Positions 1-6,835 of a stretch of DNA of 33,415 bases are shown here, in pieces (position 1 is the first letter of the stretch; every line of letters begins with the position of its first letter). The stretch lies in NCBI GenBank assembly GCA_021299455.1, contig JAJTGQ010000022.1:1-33415 (forward strand), read 5' to 3'. Made by a program: the position numbers and the translations under genes. This stretch comes from Flammeovirgaceae bacterium (GTDB lineage: Bacteria; Bacteroidota; Bacteroidia; Cytophagales; Cyclobacteriaceae). The notes beneath the pieces were generated by a model that was not told where the DNA came from, searched no databases, and saw only the letters and a program-made list of their open reading frames with translations.

Positions 1-1
1 A

Positions 2-232
2 TTCGGAAGTCTGTTAATGATGGTGGTAGTGATGTCTACGTGCCTATTCACCGGATGGTTCATAAAAACCGAACTATTGGTAGATGAAATAGAACAAGGT
101 ATGCCTTCTTTTAAGACAGGAAGTATTCTTGGAATAGCCCCCTATAAAATTTGGCTTTTTATGGTGCGGTTCATTTGTCCAATTATCATTGGGCTCGTTA
201 TTCTAAATATGTTCGGAGTGTTTGGAAGTTAG
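2..232 (+). CDS. Sodium-dependent transporter (NSS/SNF family), C-terminal fragment
   Basis: The frame is open from the left edge, so this is the 3' end of a larger gene; the ATG at 17 is internal. The 76 visible residues contain one hydrophobic span near the start (LLMMVVVMSTCLFTGW), a short polar loop (KTELLVDEIEQG) and a final hydrophobic span after IWLFMVRFICPIIIG. The pattern W-x-x-x-VRFICP-I ending in LNMFGVF is typical of the last helix of bacterial neurotransmitter:sodium symporter homologues, which import amino acids or similar solutes with Na+ across the inner membrane. The gene converges on the phosphatase gene, with 44 bp between the stop codons and no clear terminator. The substrate cannot be told from this fragment. 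Confidence 0.7.
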   Translation, partial: FGSLLMMVVVMSTCLFTGWFIKTELLVDEIEQGMPSFKTGSILGIAPYKIWLFMVRFICPIIIGLVILNMFGVFGS

Positions 233-276
233 AGATTCAAGTTTCAAGAACTTTCGCTCGTCAATTTTTGAATTCC

Positions 277-1914
277 TTAATCCAGTATTTCACTAATAGG
301 CTGTCCAGTACAACCACTTGGAAATTTGATCTTTAGCAGCACTGATAAAGTAGGTGCGATATCAGTAATTGCGTGATAAGAAGACGAAGCACCTTGCTTA
401 ATTCCCTTGCCATAAAATAAAATGGGCACGTGCGTGTCGTAGCTGTAAGCAGAACCGTGTGTAGTACCCTGTGCTCCTCCACCGCTAATCCAATGGGGCT
501 CCAGTTGATAAGCAATATCACCACTTCGTTTGAAATTGAATCCACGCACCATCATCCCTTTGATTCCGGTTTCATTGTAGGCTCCTTGCTTCAGAACTGC
601 TTTTGAAAAAACTTGGGCTACACCTTCAACCGATTGAAGATAGTTAGTGATAAGTTCGGTGGCAATCAGCAAATCAATGCCAGCGCTTTTTGGGTCGCCA
701 GCAAACAAATCCTGATTTAGAAAAATTTGATCATTGCTTATCTTTTCAATGATCTTCTTTCCGGGAAAATATTTTTGTAAAAAATCATTCAGATTAACTT
801 CCAGCGATGACACCGCGAAATTACCAGCAGGAATCCGATTGTCCTTCAGGTACTGCGGCACCTCAGCCACTGCATGATCTGCCGTGAGGAAAACCACATA
901 ATTATTTTCACCCACTTCTTTATCAAGGGTTTTCAACAAGTCTTCTATGTTTTTATCCAGTCTTATGTAAGTGTCCTCTACCTCGATCGAGTTGGGGCCC
1001 ATGGCATGCCCCACAATGTCGGGACAAGAAAAAGAGATGGCTAAAAAATCGGTATCAGCATCTTTGCCCATTTGCTCACCCAATATACTTGCTTTGGCAA
1101 ACTCGGTCAGTAAATCATCGCCAAAAGGAGTAGCCGCCAACAAGTCGAAATCGCCATTTGTTTTTCTTAGCTCCTTTAGGTTGTAAGGGAAAACCGGTTT
1201 TTCCTTGCCTTGCAATTTTCTTTCATAAGGTGATTCATCTTGGCTACTTTCAATATACTGCGTGATCGGCAATACGGTATTCCAAATCTGATTGAGATAG
1301 GAATCAGCCAACTTCAATCCGTTAAATGTTTCGACCCATTGCGGCAATGTATTCTTATAATATGAACTAGTAATAAACTTGCCTGATTTGCCATCATACC
1401 AATACGCACCATCAGCCAAATGGCCAGCAGGCAATACCGCTCCTCTATCTTTTACTGAGATACCAATAACTTTGGATTTCTTCTGAGTGCCTATTTTCAA
1501 CTCATCCGTAATAGTCGATGATAACATTCGCCATGGTGACACATCGCCATTTCCTTCCGGGTTGCCCACAGGTTTGTGTCGATCATCTTCTACACAATTC
1601 ACAGATTTCTTTATTCCCTTATCCCACCAATCATTTCCAATAATGCCATGAACGGAAGGTGTTGCTCCGGAATAAACAGACGCATGACCAGGGCCGGTAT
1701 AGGTAGGAACATAATTGTAGTGTGCGTTGGTAAGCATAAATCCCTTTCCCACCAAACGCTTAAAACCACCTTCGCCAAACTTGCTTTCAAAACGATACAA
1801 ATATTCCTGGCGCATTTGATCCACCACAATCCCAACAACTAACTTGGGCTTTGTCTCTTGCGAATAGCTTAATAGCGAGCGACTAATAAAAATTAACAAA
1901 AGAATTTTTTTCAT
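277..1914 (-). CDS. PafA-like alkaline phosphatase (type I phosphodiesterase/nucleotide pyrophosphatase superfamily)
   Basis: A 545-residue secreted phosphomonoesterase-type enzyme. The start is placed at MKKILLLIF because this gives a clean signal peptide ending near SYSQ; an in-frame ATG 30 bp upstream would put ten polar residues in front of it. Metal and catalytic motifs appear in family order: an early Asp (VVDQMR), the nucleophile Thr73 in PTYTGPGH, Asn94 in GIIGND, Lys155 and Arg157 in SVKDRGA, D and H in PDIVGHAMG, DH in LTADHAV and a late His in THGSAYSYDTHVP. Thr, Asn, Lys and Arg in these positions characterise the PafA phosphomonoesterases rather than the phosphodiesterases of the superfamily. 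It probably releases phosphate from organic esters in the periplasm. The reading-frame end is intact. It lies 115 bp after the WG-repeat gene on the same strand. Confidence 0.88.
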   Translation of the reverse strand: MKKILLLIFISRSLLSYSQETKPKLVVGIVVDQMRQEYLYRFESKFGEGGFKRLVGKGFMLTNAHYNYVPTYTGPGHASVYSGATPSVHGIIGNDWWDKGIKKSVNCVEDDRHKPVGNPEGNGDVSPWRMLSSTITDELKIGTQKKSKVIGISVKDRGAVLPAGHLADGAYWYDGKSGKFITSSYYKNTLPQWVETFNGLKLADSYLNQIWNTVLPITQYIESSQDESPYERKLQGKEKPVFPYNLKELRKTNGDFDLLAATPFGDDLLTEFAKASILGEQMGKDADTDFLAISFSCPDIVGHAMGPNSIEVEDTYIRLDKNIEDLLKTLDKEVGENNYVVFLTADHAVAEVPQYLKDNRIPAGNFAVSSLEVNLNDFLQKYFPGKKIIEKISNDQIFLNQDLFAGDPKSAGIDLLIATELITNYLQSVEGVAQVFSKAVLKQGAYNETGIKGMMVRGFNFKRSGDIAYQLEPHWISGGGAQGTTHGSAYSYDTHVPILFYGKGIKQGASSSYHAITDIAPTLSVLLKIKFPSGCTGQPISEILD

Positions 1915-2029
1915 ACTGTTTAATTCCATTTGACGAAATATCAATCGGTCAATTCAACTCTCGAACTGCGCCAAGTTAATCCAAAACTTCATAAAAGTTT
2001 GCAGGTCAGTGTTATCAAAATATTGCTTG

Positions 2030-4606
2030 TTAATCTTCACATACAATTTTTTCAAATTCGGTTTCTTCATACACCTGCTTGCGTATTCGCTTGCCCGACT
2101 GGTCGTAATAAATCACCACATATATTTGCGCTTCCTTCAGCTCCTTCACTGTAAAATAGAGTGGGTGTTCATCTGTTCCTACATTATTGATACTGTTAAA
2201 CGAGGTGGGGATGACGATACCTTTTTTAGTACTAATGATCCCATAAAGGTTTTCCCGCCTTATAAGCATACTCTTTTCCGTAGGTGCGTTTGAAACAACC
2301 TCGAACTCCTTTATGTGGTCTACTTCTACCCTGCCGGATCGAACATTCTTCAAACTCCACTCCCCATTCTGCTTATACCAAACTAAGTCGCCCATCCAAG
2401 GCTGTATTTCGTCAAACTCAAATGCGGTGAGTGCTTTGCCATTCCAACTCGTTAATCCAAAGTGCTCGTCTTTATAGACAATCAAGACATCGTTATTCAA
2501 CATACCGATGTTTCTGCTGTATATAGGTTTCAAAAGTCTCTTTCGTTTCCAATCAAACAAACCAAATTTCTTGTCTTTATAAACAGACCAATAGTCATCT
2601 TTCAGCTGCACGATTGCTTCATACTCTAGAGACAGTGCCAATTTTCCAGTTTTAGAAATCAGGCCTTTTTTTCCTTTCCAGGAAATTAAAAATAGTTGTT
2701 CACCGAACGACTCGATGTTCTCGAACTCATGCGTGAAGAGGCGCTGTCCACTAAGGATATCGTAAACCGTTCTTTTAAGCTTCCCTTCGGTATAGAAGTA
2801 ACGCACCGAATCTCGCGATTTAATGAAATGAAGTCGATTCTCTTTTGAAAAAGTAAGTGCCCGATACGAGTTAAAGTACACCCTGACCGAATCCTTATGC
2901 TTGGCGAAGGCCAATCCTCCGGAAAACCAACAGCTGTCTGAACTGCCGATGATTCTTTTTGTGTTCAAATCAAATAACTGCTGCAAGGTTCCTCTTTTTA
3001 GTAACAGCCATTGTTTAGAGAGACTAATTTTGTCCCACCATTTACCTTCCAGTTCTTTGGCTAGATCCGCTACCGAGTATTGATCGTCTACTTTTCTAAT
3101 CAACCCAAAAGGTTTTACACTAAGTGTCTGTCGCTCAAGGGGCACAACAAACTCCAATTTCGAATTGATTAATCCTTCAAGTGAACCATTTCGAACGAGC
3201 AGACGATCAACACCTACCCTACTCACATCGTCAAACACCAATTCTTCAGAAACAAGATTACCATCGGCTGTTGACGCAATCGCAGGGAGGCTCATGACAT
3301 TTTTTTTGCCTAAACGAGAAAGAACGAATACGCCCTCCACCAAATCGATACCGTCCCACGAACTCTCTCCTAACAAGGGCCGGCCCGTTAGTGTTACCAA
3401 CTTCCACCGCCCCTTTTGCTTTATTGCCATAAAGCGACTACCCAACATTTTGACTTCCTGCAAACATTCTTTGATCACACCCCGGCCTGATTTATGAATC
3501 ACTTTAACACAGGTACTATCACCAATTTTGTAAAACCCATAGCCCAATGATTGTTGAATGGAACTGCGCGGAAAAATCCGCCTCCCATCGCGACTGATCA
3601 ATCCTTCGTTGGTTAATAAAACGTCATCAAAAATACTTCCGCACAAATAGCGCTCTTCAATGGTTTCAAACCGGGGCGTTAGTGCAATTTCTCCCGATGA
3701 ATTGATAAACCCAAACTTGCCATTGTCGAGAACCGGCACCCAATAACTTTCGCTTAATTGAATCACTTTTCGGAGTGAGTCATTTAAGAGTGACTTTGGA
3801 ACACTCCGTTCGTAATCAGCATAAAAATGGAACAGCCAATCAACTGCAGTTGTTTTCCGCTTGTTGGTTGGAAAGTCACGAAGGAATTGGAGGAAAGCAG
3901 ATGTATCGCCCCGGGCTGTTGCGATTTCAAAAATTTGCCGATCTGCCAGCTCTCGGTAAGGGCTGTTTGGAAAATCGCTAGCGAAAGCAACAAAGCTTCT
4001 AAATTTCCGGTCTTTTGTTTTTGAATCGAACAATAGCTTTTCGTATTTCACTTTGGCCTCGTTAACACGATGTGATGTAGGATGTAGCCTGGCATATTGT
4101 TCAAAGCTTTCGTAAGTGTTTATTTTAAGCGCTTCTAAAAAGCTGACTTCATCCTTTAACTCAACAGCAGAAGAACGTTGTCTGGAAGCTGGAAATCGCT
4201 GAATGAATGATTCGTAAGCATTTTCTGTATTCACTTCCTTTGTGTCAGCAAACGCAGTACTGTCTATTTTCTCTTGATACAAAAAAAACTGTGTACTATC
4301 GAGCCCGAGTCGTAAAACACGATCCTCTGTACTTCCTTTGAATTGTTGTAGCTGGTGAATGGCCTGCTGACAATAACGATACGCGGAGTCTACCTGATAG
4401 CCTGGATTGGTTTTACTAAAAAACCATTGGGCCCATACAAAGCTCAGCTCAATGCTGACGCCCTCTTTCTTGGCGGCCTTTTTCAATAACTCTTTTGCTT
4501 CCGTCCACTTACCCTTTTCCATACGGCTTTGTGCCTGCCGGAGGGTTGTTTGAGCAACACTTTGACTAGACAAAAAGAGTAATAGGAAAATCAGACTGAA
4601 TCGCAT
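2030..4606 (-). CDS. Secreted WG-repeat protein with N-terminal TPR-like helices
   Basis: 858 residues with a signal peptide (MRFSLIFLLLFLSSQSVAQ). Residues of about 20-265 are helical and repeat a tetratricopeptide/outer-membrane-lipoprotein style pattern (ESFIQRFPAS, EQYARLHPTS, ASDFPNSPY, LRDFPTNKRK). From about residue 295 to 835 there are many WG-type repeats, each with a G-K-x-G-hydrophobic core followed by a turn and P/x-F-x-x-I, for example DNGKFGFINSSGEI, WKGKKGLISKTGKL, YKDKKFGLFDWKRK and YKDEHFGLTSWNGK. WG repeats build beta-propeller-like folds of unknown ligand. The gene begins only 25 bp beyond the terminator hairpin of the upstream tRNA and I see no clear promoter there, so it may depend on read-through or a promoter overlapping the terminator. 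Biological role unknown. Confidence 0.8.
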   Translation of the reverse strand: MRFSLIFLLLFLSSQSVAQTTLRQAQSRMEKGKWTEAKELLKKAAKKEGVSIELSFVWAQWFFSKTNPGYQVDSAYRYCQQAIHQLQQFKGSTEDRVLRLGLDSTQFFLYQEKIDSTAFADTKEVNTENAYESFIQRFPASRQRSSAVELKDEVSFLEALKINTYESFEQYARLHPTSHRVNEAKVKYEKLLFDSKTKDRKFRSFVAFASDFPNSPYRELADRQIFEIATARGDTSAFLQFLRDFPTNKRKTTAVDWLFHFYADYERSVPKSLLNDSLRKVIQLSESYWVPVLDNGKFGFINSSGEIALTPRFETIEERYLCGSIFDDVLLTNEGLISRDGRRIFPRSSIQQSLGYGFYKIGDSTCVKVIHKSGRGVIKECLQEVKMLGSRFMAIKQKGRWKLVTLTGRPLLGESSWDGIDLVEGVFVLSRLGKKNVMSLPAIASTADGNLVSEELVFDDVSRVGVDRLLVRNGSLEGLINSKLEFVVPLERQTLSVKPFGLIRKVDDQYSVADLAKELEGKWWDKISLSKQWLLLKRGTLQQLFDLNTKRIIGSSDSCWFSGGLAFAKHKDSVRVYFNSYRALTFSKENRLHFIKSRDSVRYFYTEGKLKRTVYDILSGQRLFTHEFENIESFGEQLFLISWKGKKGLISKTGKLALSLEYEAIVQLKDDYWSVYKDKKFGLFDWKRKRLLKPIYSRNIGMLNNDVLIVYKDEHFGLTSWNGKALTAFEFDEIQPWMGDLVWYKQNGEWSLKNVRSGRVEVDHIKEFEVVSNAPTEKSMLIRRENLYGIISTKKGIVIPTSFNSINNVGTDEHPLYFTVKELKEAQIYVVIYYDQSGKRIRKQVYEETEFEKIVCED

Positions 4607-4631
4607 CTGTTTATTGTGCCTATGTATCTTG

Positions 4632-4663
4632 AAAAAAAAGAAAAGGCAACCTATCGGCTGCCT
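4632..4663 (-). terminator. Rho-independent terminator after tRNA-Pro
   Basis: On the minus strand an 8-bp stem (AGGCAGCC with GGTTGCCT, one G-U pair) closes a 4-nt loop (GATA) and is followed by TTTTCTTTTTTTT. It sits 11 nt after the tRNA and directly before the WG-repeat gene. Confidence 0.85.
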
Positions 4664-4674
4664 ACTCTTTTTGT

Positions 4675-4748
4675 CGAGGTGAGAGGATTCGAACCTCCGG
4701 CCTCCACGTCCCTAACGTGATGCGCTAACCGGGCTGCGCTACACCTCG
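4675..4748 (-). tRNA. tRNA-Pro, anticodon AGG
   Basis: 74 nt. The acceptor stem CGAGGTG/CACCTCG pairs perfectly. The D stem is GCGC/GCGC. The anticodon stem TCACG/CGTGG closes the 7-nt loop TTAGGGA, and the T arm is GGAGG-TTCGAAT-CCTCT with one wobble. Loop position 33 is T, 34-36 are AGG and 37 is G. C1-G72, A73 (base 4674) and G35-G36-G37 fit a proline tRNA. CCA is not encoded. A34 is uncommon for a bacterial proline tRNA (GGG, TGG and CGG are usual). A terminator follows directly. Confidence 0.9.
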
Positions 4749-4834
4749 AAAATAATGTCTCAAATTGGAAACACTCACAAAAAGAGTCGCAATAATAGTA
4801 AAATTCAACTTAAAAAAAGGAGATATATCCGTGG

Positions 4835-5452
4835 CTATTTATTCTTCTTTTTCTTCAGATCTCGTATAAACCTAGCCCACTTCAATGGATCCAGGAACGG
4901 ATTAAACTGAGGCCTAAATTGATTGCCCGGTGAACTTGCCCATTGGTCAATATAATTTCGGTAGTTGCCCATGCCATCCATTGGGGTAGTCCGAGCCATA
5001 AGGGCAATCATTTCTGAATTGAGTGCGCGCGCATCAAGGCCATTCTCCATTGGAATATTCATGGCCAGAACAGCTTCTTTAAATAACTCTTCGGTCGGAA
5101 GATCGGTAATTACTACACCTTTCAAAAACGTCATATCGGTGGCTAGTTCCACAAAAATTGACCAGGAATCCTTTGGTTGGTCTGGCACGATATAATGTGC
5201 CCGTTTGTATCCTACGGCACTAAAAACAATGCTATCTCCCACTAAAACTGGCAACGTAAAAAAACCAGCAGATGTAGTTGGCGTACCCCTTCCGGCTTTT
5301 GGCACATACACGTGCACTCCCGGCAAAACAGCTGATGACGAGTCGGTTACGAATCCTGAAAGCTGTATGATCCTACGTTTGGTTTGTGAAAAAGCGGAAC
5401 TGCTAGACAAAAGCACCGCTGACACGATTAAAAAAGTGATTAAACCCCTCAT
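4835..5452 (-). CDS. Carboxypeptidase-like regulatory-domain protein, secreted
   Basis: 205 residues from the chosen start MRGLITFLIVSAVLLSSSSAFSQ, a good signal peptide. The frame is open 123 bp further upstream and an ATG seven codons earlier (MLPLRSY) is the main alternative. After the signal peptide comes a CarboxypepD_reg-like beta-sandwich (about residues 28-110: IIQLSGFVTDSSSAVLPGVHVYVP, shown here as adjacent pieces IIQLSGFVTDSS and AVLPGVHVYVP, then TTSAGFFTLPV and DSIVFSAVGY). The remainder is charged and helical and ends in IRDLKKKKNK. Such proteins are common in Bacteroidota, usually exported and of unknown function. On the minus strand, AACATTTG, which resembles a -7 box, lies about 25 bp before the chosen start and would favour it over more upstream starts. 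The gene is divergent from the ArsR-like regulator. Confidence 0.7.
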   Translation of the reverse strand: MRGLITFLIVSAVLLSSSSAFSQTKRRIIQLSGFVTDSSSAVLPGVHVYVPKAGRGTPTTSAGFFTLPVLVGDSIVFSAVGYKRAHYIVPDQPKDSWSIFVELATDMTFLKGVVITDLPTEELFKEAVLAMNIPMENGLDARALNSEMIALMARTTPMDGMGNYRNYIDQWASSPGNQFRPQFNPFLDPLKWARFIRDLKKKKNK

Positions 5453-5609
5453 ATAACTGCGTAAAGGTAGCATTTCAAATGTTATTGTGTACACCTTTTT
5501 ATAGCTTCTTATTACGCAACATATCTCGTTGTGTCTCGATAAAATCGGCCGCAACTCAATGAGTCTAAGCACCAACTAAAAGTTTTATTACCCGCAAACA
5601 TATTGTCTG

Positions 5610-5617
5610 TATTTTTG
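5610..5617 (+). promoter_or_regulatory. Bacteroidota -7 box for the ArsR-like regulator
   Basis: TATTTTTG matches TAnnTTTG and ends 6 nt before the ATG at 5624, so the transcript would be leaderless or nearly so. I do not see a convincing -33 TTTG at 19-21 bp upstream. Confidence 0.45.
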
Positions 5618-5623
5618 CATCCA

Positions 5624-6007
5624 ATGAGGTTAAAACAGTTTAACATTGAATTAGGTGCTCAAATTTTTCTGGCAAGCTCCGACACATCAAGACTGCGTAT
5701 TCTTAATCTTATTTTGACCAATGGTGAAATGTGCATTACCGATCTCGAGCGAATTCTGGAGTTCACTCAAACAAAAACCTCGCGCCACTTGCTTTACTTG
5801 AAAAATTCCGGCATCCTCACCTCCCGAAAAATAAATCAATGGGCTTTTTATCAAATCAAAGACGAAGTTTTTGATCTCGTTAAACAAATTCTACAATTCG
5901 TGAGCCGCGACCCCGTAATGCAACAAGACCAGTCTGTTTTCAAGACCATGTACAGCAATCGCGAACTCTCCCTTAATAAGTTAAACATCAAACCTCTTAC
6001 TTTTTGA
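5624..6007 (+). CDS. ArsR-like winged-helix transcriptional regulator
   Basis: 127 residues from the ATG at 5624; a TTG further upstream is open in frame but lies before the -7 box and is not preferred. The winged-helix core is clear: SDTSRLRILNLILTNGEMC, then ITDLERILEFTQTKTSRHL as helix-turn-helix, LLYLKNSGILTSRKINQW as recognition helix and wing, and FYQIKDEVFDLVKQILQF as the dimerisation helix. The classical metal-sensing pair ELCVCDL is reduced to EMCITDL with one Cys, so arsenite-type sensing is not supported by the sequence. The gene is followed at 70 bp by the HAD phosphatase. Target genes are unknown; the divergent gene at 4835-5452 and the plus-strand run to pruA are candidates. Confidence 0.78.
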   Translation: MRLKQFNIELGAQIFLASSDTSRLRILNLILTNGEMCITDLERILEFTQTKTSRHLLYLKNSGILTSRKINQWAFYQIKDEVFDLVKQILQFVSRDPVMQQDQSVFKTMYSNRELSLNKLNIKPLTF

Positions 6008-6015
6008 AGCACAGA

Positions 6016-6076
6016 GTTCCTAGGTCGCTTCTCAAGGTCTCATGTCTCACGTCTTACATCTCACGTCTTATTTCTA
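6016..6076. repeat. Degenerate 7-bp-period repeat before the HAD gene
   Basis: About nine consecutive heptads with consensus close to GTCTCAC run to the start codon at 6077. The clearest units begin at 6030, 6037, 6044, 6051, 6058, 6065 and 6072. The period is exact, while bases 5-7 of each unit vary. Similar heptad tracts lie before pruA and inside pbpC. Confidence 0.75.
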
Positions 6077-6769
6077 ATGAAAAAATACAAAAGCATTTTC
6101 TTCGATCTGGATCACACTCTTTGGGACTTTGAAACCAACTCACGTGAGACATTACTCGAATTGCACACGGCCTATCAACTCGAACGAAAAGGGATTGAGA
6201 AAACTGCGTTTCTTGTGGCCTTTAAAAAAATCAATACGGGCTTGTGGCACCTCTACGATACCGGCAAGATACAACAGGAGGTGATTCGCCTGCAGCGATT
6301 TCATCGCATTTTTCAGGAGTTTGACGTGGAGGCATATGACTTAAGCCTTCAATTCTCGACTGATTATGTTAGCCTGTCCCCGAAGAAGGGCAACTTGTTG
6401 CCCCACGCGAAGGAAGTGTTGGATCACCTGCACCCTATTTATCCAATGCACATTATCACGAACGGGTTTAGCGAAATACAGGGCACAAAAATGGCCTCCG
6501 CGGGTATCGAAAAATATTTTCAAAGTGTCGTCACCTCTGAAAAGGCAGGCCATAAAAAACCTTCCAAGGAAATCTTCGACTATGCGCTGACCACAAACAA
6601 CTTGCTGGCAAGCGAAGTAGTGATGATTGGCGATAATTTGGCCACCGACATGGGCGGAGCCAAAAATGCTTTCATCGACACGATTTATTTCAATCCTGAA
6701 AAAATTGCCCATGGAGAACAATTAACGCACGAAATCGAGAGCCTTATTGAACTGACGCACATTCTATAA
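6077..6769 (+). CDS. YjjG-family HAD hydrolase (pyrimidine 5'-nucleotidase type)
   Basis: 230 residues, the usual length of the YjjG/YfnB noncanonical pyrimidine nucleotidase group. HAD motif I is FFDLDHTLWDF with nucleophile Asp10 and Asp12; the helical cap follows (about residues 17-95). Motif II is HIITNGF, motif III is the Lys in GHKKPSKEIF and motif IV is MIGDNLATDMGGAKN. The DHTLWD signature is characteristic of this subgroup, which dephosphorylates (often damaged or noncanonical) nucleoside monophosphates in the cytoplasm. The start codon is preceded immediately by a heptad-repeat tract and no clear ribosome binding site is visible, as is normal in Bacteroidota. Confidence 0.85.
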   Translation: MKKYKSIFFDLDHTLWDFETNSRETLLELHTAYQLERKGIEKTAFLVAFKKINTGLWHLYDTGKIQQEVIRLQRFHRIFQEFDVEAYDLSLQFSTDYVSLSPKKGNLLPHAKEVLDHLHPIYPMHIITNGFSEIQGTKMASAGIEKYFQSVVTSEKAGHKKPSKEIFDYALTTNNLLASEVVMIGDNLATDMGGAKNAFIDTIYFNPEKIAHGEQLTHEIESLIELTHIL

Positions 6770-6785
6770 TCGTTAGCTTATTTAG

Positions 6786-6793
6786 TAACTTTG
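6786..6793 (+). promoter_or_regulatory. -7 box of the pruA promoter
   Basis: TAACTTTG matches TAnnTTTG, 42 bp before the pruA ATG. No convincing -33 box at the expected distance. The leader would contain the second heptad-repeat tract. Confidence 0.45.
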
Positions 6794-6801
6794 CTTTTTA
6801 A

Positions 6802-6835
6802 TTTCAACTCTTAACATCTCAAATCTCAACTCAAT
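6802..6835. repeat. Degenerate 7-bp-period repeat in the pruA leader
   Basis: Five units of about ATCTCAA with an exact 7-nt period (starting 6802, 6809, 6816, 6823 and 6830) end at the pruA start codon. The theme is shared with the tract before the HAD gene (TCTCA core). Confidence 0.65.

Noticed and set aside
233..253. Three heptad-like units (AGATTCA, AGTTTCA, AGAACTT) after the symporter stop
   Set aside because: Too few and too variable to separate from chance, although they would fit the heptad family described elsewhere in the window.
6341..6721. 126-residue minus-strand frame
   Set aside because: Antisense to the YjjG-type gene, which has all four HAD motifs.
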